The notes: generated from the letters alone by a model not told the origin. Numbered from the stretch's first letter, positions 8,980-17,347 are shown. The stretch is DNA of 64,000 nt from Streptomyces sp. SAI-127 (GCF_029894425.1 NZ_JARXYJ010000001.1:9754501-9818500), one strand, 5' to 3'. A program made the numbers and translations.

Positions 8980-9669
8980 ATGGATGCGAGGGAAAAGATC
9001 CTGGAAGCGGCCACCGAGCTGCTGGCCGGTGCCTCGGCCGCCGATGTCTCCACGCGTGCCGTGTGCGAGAAGGCCGGGGTGGGTGCGCCGATGCTCTACC
9101 GGCTCTTCGGCGACAAGGCCGGTCTGCTGGCCGCCGTGGTCGACCGGGGATTCGAGCGGTATCTCGCGTCCAAGCGGGAGGCGCGGCCGAGCGAGGATCC
9201 GGTAGAGGACCTTAAGACCGGCTGGGACAACCACATGCGCTTCGCGCTGGAGCACCCCAGCCACTACCGCCTGATGTACTCACCCGAGCTGACCGTGCCC
9301 CCGGCCGCCGCCCAGGAGGCGCACGACCTGCTGCACGGCATCCTCGAGCGCTGTGCGGCCGAGGGGCGGCTGACGGTGCCGCCCGCGCTGGCCACGCAGA
9401 TGATCATGTCCGCCAATGTCGGGGCGGCCCTGTCGATGCTGACCAGACCCGAGCAGTACGCGGACCCGAAGTTCTCGCAGCGGCTGCGCGACGCGGTGCT
9501 GGATTCGGTGACCCGGCCCGTCGGCACCGCCACGCCTCGGGAAGGGAGCCCGGTGCCCGTCGCGGCCGCGACACTGGCGGCCCGCCTGCGCGCCGACGTG
9601 CCGCCGACGCTGACGGCTGCGGAGTCGGCTCTGCTCCAGCAGTGGCTGGAGAAGCTCTCAGAGCGGTGA
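8980..9669 (+). CDS. TetR/AcrR-family transcriptional regulator
   Basis: A 229-residue TetR regulator. The N-terminal DNA-binding domain starts at residue 2 (MDAREKILEAATELL) and has the helix-turn-helix DVSTRAVCEKAGVGAPMLYR followed by LFGDKAGLLAAVVDRGF. The C-terminal ligand domain is helical and not diagnostic. The start at 8980 follows GGGGGC and is preferred over an ATG six codons earlier, which would lie inside the operator region. It is divergent from an SDR; autoregulation and SDR repression through the three phased repeats is the simplest model. Confidence 0.9.
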   Translation: MDAREKILEAATELLAGASAADVSTRAVCEKAGVGAPMLYRLFGDKAGLLAAVVDRGFERYLASKREARPSEDPVEDLKTGWDNHMRFALEHPSHYRLMYSPELTVPPAAAQEAHDLLHGILERCAAEGRLTVPPALATQMIMSANVGAALSMLTRPEQYADPKFSQRLRDAVLDSVTRPVGTATPREGSPVPVAAATLAARLRADVPPTLTAAESALLQQWLEKLSER

Positions 9670-9672
9670 GGG

Positions 9673-10356
9673 TCAGCGCTCCTCGGGCGGCAGCGCCTGC
9701 ACCAGACCGGACTGGTAGGCCATGACGACGAGCTGGGCGCGGTCCCGGGCGCCCAGCTTCGTCATCGCACGGTGGACATGGGTGCGTACCGTCAGTGGGC
9801 TGACGAAGAGCTTCTGCGCGATCTCGTCGTTGGAGTGCCCCTCGGCGACCCACGCCATCACCTCCCGTTCCCGGGTGGTGAGGCCGGTCAGGTCATCGGC
9901 GGCCGCGAGCCGGGTGCCCAGGCCCGGAGCGGAGAGGAAGCGGGTGATCAGGGTACGGGTGGCGCCGGGGGAGAGCAGGGAGTCGCCGGCCGCCACGGTG
10001 CGGATGCCGGCGAGCAGGGCCTCGGCGGTGACGTCCTTGCCGAGGAAGCCGCTGGCGCCGGACCGCAGCGCCTGGGCGACGTACTCGTCGATCTCGAACG
10101 TGGTCAGGATCAGCACCCGGGTCTCGGACAGCTCGGGATCCGCGCAGATCACGGACGTGGCGGCAAGGCCGTCGGTCCCCGGCATGCGGATGTCCATCAG
10201 GATCACGTCGGGGCGATGGACACGCGCGAGGTCGACCGCCGCGGCGCCGTCGGTGGCTTCCGCGACCACCTCCATGTCGTCGCACGAGTCGATGAGGATC
10301 CGGAAGGTGGCCCGCAGCAGGGCCTGGTCGTCGGCGAGCAGTACGCGGATGGTCAT
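9673..10356 (-). CDS. NarL/FixJ-type response regulator, no adjacent kinase
   Basis: A 227-residue two-component regulator. The receiver domain (residues 1-120) has the acid pair ADDQ, the phosphoacceptor aspartate in VILMDIRMPGTDG and the conserved lysine in GFLGKDV. The LuxR-type helix-turn-helix is at the C-terminus (LTTREREVMAWVAEGHSNDE, then VSPLTVRTHVHRAMTKLGA). The ATG is set by homology of MTIRVLLADDQ; the ribosome site is weak. Most such regulators lie directly beside a histidine kinase; here the neighbours are a TetR gene and an MFS pump, so the kinase is elsewhere or lost. Confidence 0.92.
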   Translation of the reverse strand: MTIRVLLADDQALLRATFRILIDSCDDMEVVAEATDGAAAVDLARVHRPDVILMDIRMPGTDGLAATSVICADPELSETRVLILTTFEIDEYVAQALRSGASGFLGKDVTAEALLAGIRTVAAGDSLLSPGATRTLITRFLSAPGLGTRLAAADDLTGLTTREREVMAWVAEGHSNDEIAQKLFVSPLTVRTHVHRAMTKLGARDRAQLVVMAYQSGLVQALPPEER

Positions 10357-10563
10357 GGGGTCCGATCTTGACGTGCCGAGGCGATGGGGGACCGGGGCAG
10401 CGGAGACCGGCCGACCGAGTCCGGCCGGTCGATGCCGGGACGGCCCTACGGACATGCCGTCACGACCTGTCCCGGCGGAGTGGGCCACGCGTCCCCACGT
10501 CCACGGTCCGGAGCGCCAGTCTTGCGCAACCTGCTCCGCTCGTCGTCGTACCACCGCCGACCA

Positions 10564-10593
10564 TCGCGCGTACTGAGAACGCAGTACGCGCGA
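10564..10593 (-). terminator. Perfect 12-bp hairpin after the DHA2 pump
   Basis: TCGCGCGTACTG and CAGTACGCGCGA are perfect inverted arms around a six-base loop, 34 bases beyond the pump stop. It likely ends the pump transcript before the response regulator gene. Confidence 0.7.
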
Positions 10594-10627
10594 CGGGTGT
10601 GTCCTCCTCGGGCAGGACCTGGTGGCG

Positions 10628-12112
10628 TCAGAGTCCCGAGGGCGTTCCGGCCGAGGTCTGCGCGGCGGCCGGTGCCGGGGGCGCCGCCGGGACCGCGGCG
10701 CGCGGGCGCGGGATGAAGGAGGCGATGGCGAAGGCGAGGAGGGCGGCACCCGCGCCGATCGCCATGACGGTCTTGAAGCCGTTCTCGGACGGCAGCGCGT
10801 AACCGCCAAGGTCGATGGTCATCTGGGCCAGCACGACACCGGCGATGGCACTCGCACAGGAAGTGCCGATGGACCGCATCAGGGTGTTCAGGCTGTTCGC
10901 GGCCGCCGTCTCGGACGCGGGTACGGCGCCCATGATGAGCGCGGGCATGGAGCCGTACGTGAACCCGATGCCGGCGCCGATCACGGAGGAGACCAGCACC
11001 AGGTGCCAGACCTCGGACATCAGCACGATGTTCAGGCCGTAGCCGCAGGCCACGATCAGCGCGCCGATCATCAGCGTCACCTTCGGACCCTTGGCCTTGG
11101 AGACCGCCGCCGAGACCGGGGCCAGGGCCATCATCACCAGGCCGGACGGGGCCATGACCAGTCCGGCGGTCAGCAGGGACCTGCCCAGGCCGTAGCCCGT
11201 CCGGGTGGGCAGCTGGAGCAGCTGCGGGAGCACGAGCGACATCGCGAACATCGAGAAGCCGACCGCGATCGAGGCGAGGTTGGTGAAGAGCACCTGACGG
11301 CGGGCGGTGGTGCGCAGGTCGACCAGCGGCTGGGCGGTGCGCAGTTCGAACAGGCCCCAGGCCAGCAGGACGATAACGGCCGCGGCGAACAGGCCGAGCG
11401 TGGTGCCGCTGGCCCAGCCCCAGTCGGCACCCTTGGAGATGGCCAGCAGGAGGGAGACCAGGCCGACCGCCATGCCCACCGCGCCGACCGCGTCGAAGCG
11501 GCCGCCGGTGCGCACCCGGGACTCCGGCACGACCACCAAAACCAGGACGAGGGCTGCCGCGCCCATCGCGGCCGAGGCCCAGAACAGGACGTGCCAGTCG
11601 AAGTTGTCCGCGATCAGCGCGGCGGTCGGCAGGCCCAGGGCGCCGCCGACGCCGAGTGAGGCACTCATCAGCGCGGTGGCCCCGGCGAGGCGCTCGGCGG
11701 GCAGTTCGTCGCGCATGATGCTAATGCCGAGCGGGATGACACCGGAGGACAGGCCCTGCAGGGCACGGCCGACGATCATCGGGACCAGGGCGTCGCTGAG
11801 TCCGCAGACCACCGATCCGACCACCAGCATCACCACGCTGACCAGCAGCATCCGGCGCTTGCCGAACATGTCGCCGAGCCGCCCGACGACCGGGGTGGCC
11901 ACGGCTGCCGCGAGCAGCGTCGCGGTGACCGCCCACGCGGTGTCCGAGGCCGGGGCGTCCAGCAGTCTGGGCAGCTCCGGCACGATCGGGATCACCAGGG
12001 TCTGCATCAGCGAGACGACGATTCCGGCGAAGGCCAGCACCGCCACCACGGCGTTCGGCCGCGGCGGGACCACCACGCCCGTTTCGGCGGTTCTGGCGGG
12101 AGCGTCGGACAT
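10628..12112 (-). CDS. MFS transporter, DHA2 (14-TM, EmrB/QacA-like) family
   Basis: A 494-residue proton-coupled exporter. TM1 begins about residue 20 (AVVAVLAFAGIVVSLMQTLVIPIVPELP), motif A is GRLGDMFGKRRML, and motif C-like VGGALGLPTAALIAD follows in TM5; the length and hydrophobic segments fit 14 helices. The start ATG has AGGCTC and CCCTGGAGGCTC just upstream. A TAAGTCA/TGACTTA inverted repeat lies 45-64 bases before the start, and a TetR gene is divergent beyond it, which suggests local repression. Drug substrate cannot be read from sequence. Confidence 0.9.
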   Translation of the reverse strand: MSDAPARTAETGVVVPPRPNAVVAVLAFAGIVVSLMQTLVIPIVPELPRLLDAPASDTAWAVTATLLAAAVATPVVGRLGDMFGKRRMLLVSVVMLVVGSVVCGLSDALVPMIVGRALQGLSSGVIPLGISIMRDELPAERLAGATALMSASLGVGGALGLPTAALIADNFDWHVLFWASAAMGAAALVLVLVVVPESRVRTGGRFDAVGAVGMAVGLVSLLLAISKGADWGWASGTTLGLFAAAVIVLLAWGLFELRTAQPLVDLRTTARRQVLFTNLASIAVGFSMFAMSLVLPQLLQLPTRTGYGLGRSLLTAGLVMAPSGLVMMALAPVSAAVSKAKGPKVTLMIGALIVACGYGLNIVLMSEVWHLVLVSSVIGAGIGFTYGSMPALIMGAVPASETAAANSLNTLMRSIGTSCASAIAGVVLAQMTIDLGGYALPSENGFKTVMAIGAGAALLAFAIASFIPRPRAAVPAAPPAPAAAQTSAGTPSGL

Positions 12113-12156
12113 GAAAGAGCCTCCAGGGCAGGGGAGCGGGGCAGCCGACCCGAAAT

Positions 12157-12176
12157 TAAGTCAGGTGCTTGACTTA
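12157..12176. promoter_or_regulatory. Inverted repeat operator candidate upstream of the DHA2 pump
   Basis: TAAGTCA and TGACTTA are perfect 7-bp arms with a six-base spacer (GGTGCT) in an unusually A/T-rich patch. It sits between the pump and the divergent TetR gene and is the best candidate site for that regulator. Confidence 0.6.
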
Positions 12177-12214
12177 GCTTACTGGGCCGGTGCCGGACCC
12201 CCCGAGGGGACCGT

Positions 12215-12350
12215 GCAGTCCTGCGCACCCTTCTCGACGTGCGGTTGCGTAGGCTTCCGGCACTGGAACCCGCCGCACCGTCGGCGGACCTCAGGCGGCT
12301 CGAGGGACTGGCCGTGGGAGGGCTCAGCGAAGTCCCGGTGCGGTGGTGGG
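12215..12350 (+). pseudogene. Possible 3' remnant of a cytochrome P450 gene
   Basis: One frame from 12215 reads AVLRTLLDVRLRRLPAL, then about 20 residues, then LAVGGLSEVPVRW, which resembles the last 45 residues of bacterial P450s (helix L end, beta-bulge, and PVRW-type terminus). No heme-binding loop or start is present, and the frame runs on into the TetR gene. It may be debris of a deleted P450 gene. A chance resemblance is possible, since only weak motifs remain. Confidence 0.35.
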
Positions 12351-12351
12351 C

Positions 12352-13002
12352 ATGGCGGGCAGGACGGTACGCGAGGAACAGGTCAACGCGACCCGGGAGC
12401 TGATCCTGACCGCGGCCGAGCGGCTCTTCGCCGAGCGCGGTGTCCTCGCGGTGTCCAACCGTCAGGTCAGCGAGGCCGCGGGGCAGGGCAACAACGCCGC
12501 GGTCGGCTACCACTTCGGCACCAAGGCCGACTTGGTCCGGGCGATCGCCCGCAAGCACCACACCCGTATCGAGGAGATCCGCGCCCGGCTGCTGGCCGGG
12601 GCCCGTGGCTCCACGGACGTACGCGACTGGGTGGACTGCCTGGTCCGGCCCGTGCCCGAACATCTCGCCGCGCTGGGCAGCCCCACCTGGTTCGCCCGGT
12701 TCTGCGCCCAGGTCATGACCGACCCGGTGCTCCAGCAGATCATGGTCGAGGAGTCCATGGCCTCGCCGTCGCTCCGGCAGATCGTCGAGGGCCTGAACCG
12801 CTGTCTGCCCGAACTGCCCGCCGACGTCCGCGCCGAGCGCGCCGAGATGGCCCGCCATCTGATCGTGCACATGGCCGCCGACCGGGAACGGGCCCTCGCC
12901 GAGAACACCTCGACGCCTCGCGCCAACTGGCACGACGCCGCCACCGGTCTCGGTGACGTCGTGGTCGCCATGTGGACGGCTCCGGTCACTCCGCCCCGGT
13001 AG
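12352..13002 (+). CDS. TetR-family transcriptional regulator
   Basis: A 216-residue regulator. The helix-turn-helix is at the N-terminus (NATRELILTAAERLF, then VSNRQVSEAAGQGNNAAVGY, HFGTKADLVRAI). The QGNNAAVGYHFG recognition region is typical of TetR proteins controlling DHA2-type drug pumps in actinomycetes. The ATG at 12352 follows GGTGGTGGG and is preferred to a GTG nine bases earlier. It is divergent from the DHA2 pump across about 240 bp containing a TAAGTCA/TGACTTA palindrome. Confidence 0.9.
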   Translation: MAGRTVREEQVNATRELILTAAERLFAERGVLAVSNRQVSEAAGQGNNAAVGYHFGTKADLVRAIARKHHTRIEEIRARLLAGARGSTDVRDWVDCLVRPVPEHLAALGSPTWFARFCAQVMTDPVLQQIMVEESMASPSLRQIVEGLNRCLPELPADVRAERAEMARHLIVHMAADRERALAENTSTPRANWHDAATGLGDVVVAMWTAPVTPPR

Positions 13003-13028
13003 CGGATCCGGTCCGGGGGAGGCATTGC

Positions 13029-13041
13029 TTGAGTTACGCAA
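13029..13041. promoter_or_regulatory. MarR-type box overlapping the OmpR regulator promoter
   Basis: TTGAGTTACGCAA, a TTG-N-GT-N-AC-N-CAA palindrome extended here by C and G on the two sides. Its first six bases form a -35 like TTGAGT with TAGGGT 16 bases on. The identical 13-mer lies before the MarR gene 3.8 kb downstream. Confidence 0.7.
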
Positions 13042-13091
13042 GGAAGGCGCTAGGGTGGGCGAGCGACCCCCTCCGACGAACGGTCTCGTCC

Positions 13092-13814
13092 ATGCACGGC
13101 AACTCCAGCGAGCGACCGGCACTCGCCCGCGGTGCCGGTCAGCGCCTCCTGATCGTCGCGGGTGACTCGGATGCCGCCGAACTGCTCTCCACCACACTGG
13201 AGTTGGCGGGCTACCGGGTCGTCGCCGTCGCCGCTGCCGCCGAGGGCCTGGCGCGGCTGACCCGTGAGCGGTTCGATCTCGTGGTCGTCGACGCGAATCT
13301 GCCGGACGTGACCGAACTGGGCCGCAACCGGCCGACGTTGGCCCGCCGCCCGCCGGTGCTCCTGCTGATCGACTACGAGTCCCTGGACCGGATCGTGCCC
13401 GAACTGGGCCTCGGGGACCGGGACTACGTCACCAAACCGCTCCGCGTGGCCGACCTCCTGGCCAGGGTGCAGGTCCTGCTGCGCGGCACGGGCGCGGGGC
13501 CCGCCCGGAGTGGCGCCCTGTGCTACCGCGACCTCGTGCTGGACGACACCCTGTGCGAGGCCCGTCGCGGACCGCGCGGCCTGGATCTCACCCCGGCCGA
13601 GTACCGGCTGCTGCGTCACCTGCTGGTCAACGCCCACCGGGTGCTGTCCAAGGAGCAGATCGGCCGGTACGTCTGGGGCGACCACCGAGGCGACAACGCG
13701 ATCGAACAGCTCGTCTCCAGGCTGCGGCGCAAGGTGGACCAGGAGGCTCCCGAGCTCATCCATACCCGCCGCGGCTTCGGTTACTGGCTGGGACGCGCCG
13801 ACGCGGAGGCGTGA
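13092..13814 (+). CDS. OmpR/PhoB-type response regulator, no adjacent kinase
   Basis: A 240-residue regulator. The receiver domain has a reduced acid pocket (GDSD rather than DDD), the likely phosphoacceptor in LVVVDANLPD and the conserved lysine in YVTKPLRVADLLARV. The winged helix is C-terminal: LDLTPAEYRLLRHLLVN, LSKEQIGRYVWG, VSRLRRKV and THRRGFGYWL-like ending (IHTRRGFGYWLG). The ATG at 13092 is used because upstream in-frame starts lie in or before the promoter. A MarR-type box overlaps its -35, so it probably belongs to the regulon of the downstream MarR protein. No histidine kinase is adjacent. Confidence 0.87.
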   Translation: MHGNSSERPALARGAGQRLLIVAGDSDAAELLSTTLELAGYRVVAVAAAAEGLARLTRERFDLVVVDANLPDVTELGRNRPTLARRPPVLLLIDYESLDRIVPELGLGDRDYVTKPLRVADLLARVQVLLRGTGAGPARSGALCYRDLVLDDTLCEARRGPRGLDLTPAEYRLLRHLLVNAHRVLSKEQIGRYVWGDHRGDNAIEQLVSRLRRKVDQEAPELIHTRRGFGYWLGRADAEA

Positions 13815-13897
13815 GCGTTCGGCTGCAAACGGTGGGCGCTGCTGTCTCCGGACAGGCCTCTCTCCGTGCAACTTGCTTGTGCCTAAGGAGAGTTGAC

Positions 13898-13918
13898 GGA
13901 TCACCAGGTATGTGATCC
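13898..13918. promoter_or_regulatory. Inverted repeat upstream of the P450 operon
   Basis: GGATCAC and GTGATCC are perfect 7-bp arms with a seven-base spacer, about 140 bases before the P450 start, in an otherwise gene-free 240-bp stretch. It looks like an operator; the binding protein is unknown. A TGACGTCA palindrome lies about 35 bases further on. Confidence 0.5.
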
Positions 13919-14054
13919 GGGTCACGTCAGCTCCCTGTCAGGTCACTGGCGGGATGACGTCAGCCCGGTCTGTTTGCATGTGTTCATCGAGGCCTCGATC
14001 ACTTCGCCCCGGCGCTCCGCCCCTCGGGCAGAGCCCCCACCACCGAGGAGAACC

Positions 14055-15287
14055 ATGGCCGAAACCCTGGCCGGCCCCGCGCGCGACGGCGCGGACACCG
14101 CCCCCGAGTTCCCCATGCCGCGTGCCTCCCGCTGTCCCTTCGACCCGCCGCCCGGCCTCAAGGAGCTCCAGGAGCAGGGGCCCCTCGCGAAGGTGCGCCT
14201 GTGGGACGACAGTGAGCCCTGGCTGGTGACCCGCTACGCCGAGCAGCGGGCCGTCCTGGGCGACCCCCGGGTCAGCGCCGACACCGATCAGCCGGGCTAT
14301 CCGACCAAGGCCAGTGCCGAGGCCGGCGAGGGCAAGCTCAGCTTCATCATGATGGACGACCCCGAACACGCCCGGCTGCGCCGGATGGTGACGGCACCGT
14401 TCGCCATCAGGAAGGTCGAGGCCCTCAGGCCCGCCGTGCAGCGGATCGTGGACGGCCTGATCGACGACATGCTGGCAGGTCCCGGTCCCGTCGACCTCGT
14501 CGTGGCGTTCGCCCTGCCGATCCCCTCGCTGGTCATCTGCGAACTGCTCGGTGTGCCCTATGACGACCACGCCATGTTCCAGGAGAACACCAGGACGATG
14601 GTCCGCACGACCGCGACCCCCGAGGAACGCGGTGCCGCGACCCGGGAGATCGCCGGATATCTGGCCGGTCAGATCGCCCAGCGCCTCACCGGCCCGCAGG
14701 ACGACCTCCTGTCGGGCATCGCCGGGCGCGTCGCCGCGGGAGAGCTGACCCACGGTCAGGCCACGGAGATGGCCCTGCTCCTGCTGATCGCGGGCCACGA
14801 GACCACCGCGAACATGATCACGCTGGGTACCGCAGCCCTCCTCGAACACCCCGACCAGCTCGCCCTGTTGCGCGACACGGACGACCCGAAGCTCGTCGCC
14901 TCGGCGGTCGAGGAACTGCTGCGCTACCTGCACATCACGCACCTGGGACGCCGGCGCGCGGTCACCGAGGACATCGAGATCGCCGGGCAGGTCATCAGGG
15001 CCGGCGAGGGCGTGATCATGGTCAACGAGATCGGCAACCGCGACCCCGAGGTGTTCGAGGACCCCGACCGCCTCGACATCACCCGCGACGCCCGCCGTCA
15101 CGTCGCGTTCGGCTTCGGCGTCCACCAGTGCCTGGGCCAGCCGCTGGCCCGCATGGAGCTCCAGGTCGTCTACGGCACCCTCTACCGGCGCATCCCGACC
15201 CTCAGGCTCGCCTGCGCACTGGAGGACGTGAAGTTCAAGCACGACGCGTTCATCTACGGCATCCACGAACTGCCGGTGGCCTGGTAA
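14055..15287 (+). CDS. Cytochrome P450 (actinobacterial class I)
   Basis: A 410-residue soluble haem monooxygenase. It has the I-helix AGHETT (residues 246-251) for oxygen activation, the K-helix EELLR (ExxR, about 287-290), and the haem loop FGFGVHQCLGQPLAR with the axial cysteine at about residue 359. GAGGAG lies four bases before the ATG; a longer in-frame start has no support. The ferredoxin and ferredoxin reductase genes follow, so this is a complete three-component electron-transfer operon. The overall sequence resembles xenobiotic/terpene-hydroxylating P450s of streptomycetes, but the substrate is unknown. Confidence 0.95.
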   Translation: MAETLAGPARDGADTAPEFPMPRASRCPFDPPPGLKELQEQGPLAKVRLWDDSEPWLVTRYAEQRAVLGDPRVSADTDQPGYPTKASAEAGEGKLSFIMMDDPEHARLRRMVTAPFAIRKVEALRPAVQRIVDGLIDDMLAGPGPVDLVVAFALPIPSLVICELLGVPYDDHAMFQENTRTMVRTTATPEERGAATREIAGYLAGQIAQRLTGPQDDLLSGIAGRVAAGELTHGQATEMALLLLIAGHETTANMITLGTAALLEHPDQLALLRDTDDPKLVASAVEELLRYLHITHLGRRRAVTEDIEIAGQVIRAGEGVIMVNEIGNRDPEVFEDPDRLDITRDARRHVAFGFGVHQCLGQPLARMELQVVYGTLYRRIPTLRLACALEDVKFKHDAFIYGIHELPVAW

Positions 15288-15335
15288 CGGCTCCCTCCCA
15301 CCCACGACAACCGCGACAAAGACAAGGGGAATCCC

Positions 15336-15530
15336 ATGAAGGTGGAACTGGAAGCCGACAAGTGCGTCGCCTCCGGACAGTGTGTGGTCGCCGCCATGGA
15401 CGTGTTCGACCAGGACGACGACGGCATCGCGATCCTCCTGACGGAACAGGTCGGCGACGACCAGGTCGACGACGTCACGGAAGCCGTCGCGGTCTGTCCT
15501 GCCGCGGCGATCCGGCTGGTCCGGGCGTGA
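15336..15530 (+). CDS. [3Fe-4S] ferredoxin partner of the P450
   Basis: A 64-residue electron carrier. Cysteines occur as DKCVASGQC and VCPAAAI, three cluster ligands with the second CxxC position filled by G/Q, which is the P450-associated [3Fe-4S] type. It lies 48 bases after the P450 gene with AAGGGGAAT before the ATG, and its stop overlaps the reductase start, so it passes electrons from the reductase to the P450. Confidence 0.95.
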   Translation: MKVELEADKCVASGQCVVAAMDVFDQDDDGIAILLTEQVGDDQVDDVTEAVAVCPAAAIRLVRA

Positions 15531-16714
15531 GGCGGATCGCCGTCGTCGGCGCCTCGGCCGCCGGTCTCTCGGCGGCCGAGACACTGCGCCGCGAGGGATA
15601 CGACGGCACGATCACCCTCGTCGGCGAGGAGCCCGAACCCCCCTACGACCGACCGCCGTTGTCCAAGCAGATCCTGGCAGCGGGGTGGGAGCGGGACCGG
15701 CTCGCCCTGCGCACCCCCGCCGACCTCGCCGCGCTCGACCTCGACCTGCGGCTCGGTGTCGCGGCGACCGGCCTCGAACTCGTCTCCCGCACAGTGGAGT
15801 TGGCCGACGGCTCCGAGGTGCCGTACGACGGACTGATCATCGCCACCGGCGTACGGCCGCGCCGCCTGCCCGGTGAGGGCGCGCACGTGCTGCGCACCCT
15901 GGACGACGCGCTGAAGCTGCGGGAGCGGCTGGGGACGGGGCAGCGGCTGGTCGTGGTGGGCGCCGGTTTCCTCGGCGCGGAGGCCGCCGCGGTCGCCCGG
16001 CGCCTCGGTGCCGAGGTGACCGTCCTCGAACCCGCCGCGGTGCCGCTGGCGCACGCGGTCGGCGCAAAGGTCGGGCGGATGCTGGCCCGGGCCCATGTGG
16101 ACCGGGGCGTCGACCTGCGCTGCGGGGTCACCGTGACCGAGGTGACCGAGGACGGCGTCCGGCTCGCCGGTGGCGAGGAGATCGAGGCGGACGAGGTGCT
16201 CGTGGCCATCGGTTCGCTGCCCAACGCCGAGTGGCTGGAGGGCGGCGGGCTCACGGTGGGCGACGGGCTGGTGTGCGACCAGTACTGCGAGGCCGCGAAG
16301 AACGTGTACGCGGCCGGCGACGTCGCCCGCTGGTACAACCCGCTGTTCGGCACCTCGATGCGGATCGAGCACCGCACCAACGCGGCCGAGCAGGGCATGG
16401 CGGCCGCCCGCAACCTGCTCGCCGCCGAGGGGGCGCGCAAGCCGTTCGCGCCCGTGCCGTACTTCTGGTCCGACCAGTACGACATGAAGATCCAGGCGTA
16501 CGGCTTCCTGCGCGAGCACGACGAAGTCGCCGTCGTGGAGGGTGACTTGGCGCAGCGCCGGTTCGTCGCCGGATACCGCACCGGCGACCGCGTCAGCGGT
16601 GCTCTCGCGGTGGGCATGCCGCCCAAGGCGATCCGGCGGTGGCGGCAGGCGATCGCGACCGGAGCGGCCTGGCACGAGACCGTACGAACGGGGGTCCCGG
16701 CGGCCGAGGTCTGA
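15527..16714 (+). CDS. FAD-dependent ferredoxin reductase of the P450 operon
   Basis: A 395-residue NAD(P)H:ferredoxin reductase of the putidaredoxin-reductase/rhodocoxin-reductase type. The FAD Rossmann motif is at the start (VVGASAAGLSAAE), the NAD(P)H motif in the middle (VVVGAGFLGAEAAAVARRLG), and YAAGDVARW binds FAD near residue 265. The GTG start overlaps the ferredoxin stop (GTGA), implying coupled translation; no other start keeps the first strand. With P450 and ferredoxin it makes the module self-sufficient for electrons. Confidence 0.95.
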   Translation: MRRIAVVGASAAGLSAAETLRREGYDGTITLVGEEPEPPYDRPPLSKQILAAGWERDRLALRTPADLAALDLDLRLGVAATGLELVSRTVELADGSEVPYDGLIIATGVRPRRLPGEGAHVLRTLDDALKLRERLGTGQRLVVVGAGFLGAEAAAVARRLGAEVTVLEPAAVPLAHAVGAKVGRMLARAHVDRGVDLRCGVTVTEVTEDGVRLAGGEEIEADEVLVAIGSLPNAEWLEGGGLTVGDGLVCDQYCEAAKNVYAAGDVARWYNPLFGTSMRIEHRTNAAEQGMAAARNLLAAEGARKPFAPVPYFWSDQYDMKIQAYGFLREHDEVAVVEGDLAQRRFVAGYRTGDRVSGALAVGMPPKAIRRWRQAIATGAAWHETVRTGVPAAEV

Positions 16715-16728
16715 GTGTTCCGGGGGAG

Positions 16729-16754
16729 CGCCGGCACCAGGTCGGCTGCCGGCG
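16729..16754 (+). terminator. Hairpin after the P450 operon
   Basis: CGCCGGCA and TGCCGGCG are perfect arms around a ten-base loop, 14 bases after the reductase stop, before the MarR promoter. Confidence 0.6.
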
Positions 16755-16794
16755 TTCTCTCTGGTACCCGCGCTCAGCGCCTGCCGTAGATTAC

Positions 16795-16807
16795 TTGAGT
16801 TACGCAA
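16795..16807. promoter_or_regulatory. MarR-type box overlapping the MarR gene promoter
   Basis: TTGAGTTACGCAA, identical to the 13-mer at 13029. Its TTGAGT can serve as -35, with TAAACT 15 bases on and the ATG eight bases beyond that. Position suggests autoregulation. Confidence 0.7.
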
Positions 16808-16828
16808 CAAGATGGTAAACTGGCGAGT

Positions 16829-17344
16829 ATGTCCTCACAGCCGCTCCCCGACGTCCCCGCGTCCCCGGAAGTCATCGAGATCGAGCGGGCGCTCACCCGC
16901 ATCACCTACCTGAGCACCCGGGCCCGTCAGCACGACCGGCTGATGTCCCTGGCCGAGGTGCCGCTGGACCGTGCCGCCGTGGCGCTGCTGCGGCAGGTCG
17001 CCGACACCGAACCGATGCGCCCGGGGGAGCTGGCCAACCGACTGGGGGTGGAGGCCTCCCACGTCACCCGCACCGTCCAGCAGCTGCAGAAGTCGGGTTA
17101 TGTCACGCGCGTCCCCGACCCCGACGACCGGCGCGCCCAGCGCATCCAGCTCACCGAGACCGGTCAGCAGGCGATCGACCGCATCCGTGACGCGGGCGCC
17201 CGCGGTATGCAGCTGGCCCTGGCGGACTGGTCGCCCGAGGAGCTCCGGCAGCTGGCCGGGCTCTTCCACCGCATGGTGGACGACTTCCTCTCCCACGCGA
17301 TCGACGACGACAGCGAGGAGCCGACACCGGCCGGGACCGCCTGA
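16829..17344 (+). CDS. MarR-family transcriptional regulator
   Basis: A 171-residue dimeric winged-helix regulator. Helices around VPLDRAAVALLRQVAD lead into the DNA-binding motif RPGELANRLGVEASHVTRTVQQL and the wing VTRVPDPDDRRAQRIQLTETG, with the conserved DxRR. The ATG lies close to the -10, so the transcript is nearly leaderless. A TTGAGTTACGCAA palindrome overlaps its -35 and also the promoter of the orphan OmpR regulator at 13092, indicating a small regulon. It may respond to a phenolic or oxidative ligand, as many MarR proteins do; that is inference. Confidence 0.92.
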   Translation: MSSQPLPDVPASPEVIEIERALTRITYLSTRARQHDRLMSLAEVPLDRAAVALLRQVADTEPMRPGELANRLGVEASHVTRTVQQLQKSGYVTRVPDPDDRRAQRIQLTETGQQAIDRIRDAGARGMQLALADWSPEELRQLAGLFHRMVDDFLSHAIDDDSEEPTPAGTA

Positions 17345-17347
17345 CGC

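Noticed and set aside
10357-10627. Histidine kinase remnant upstream of the NarL-type regulator
   Set aside because: No kinase motif (H-box, N-box, G-box) is present in any frame of the 270-bp gap.
12972-13091. Longer start for the OmpR-type regulator
   Set aside because: It would begin inside the TetR gene and cover the MarR box and promoter.
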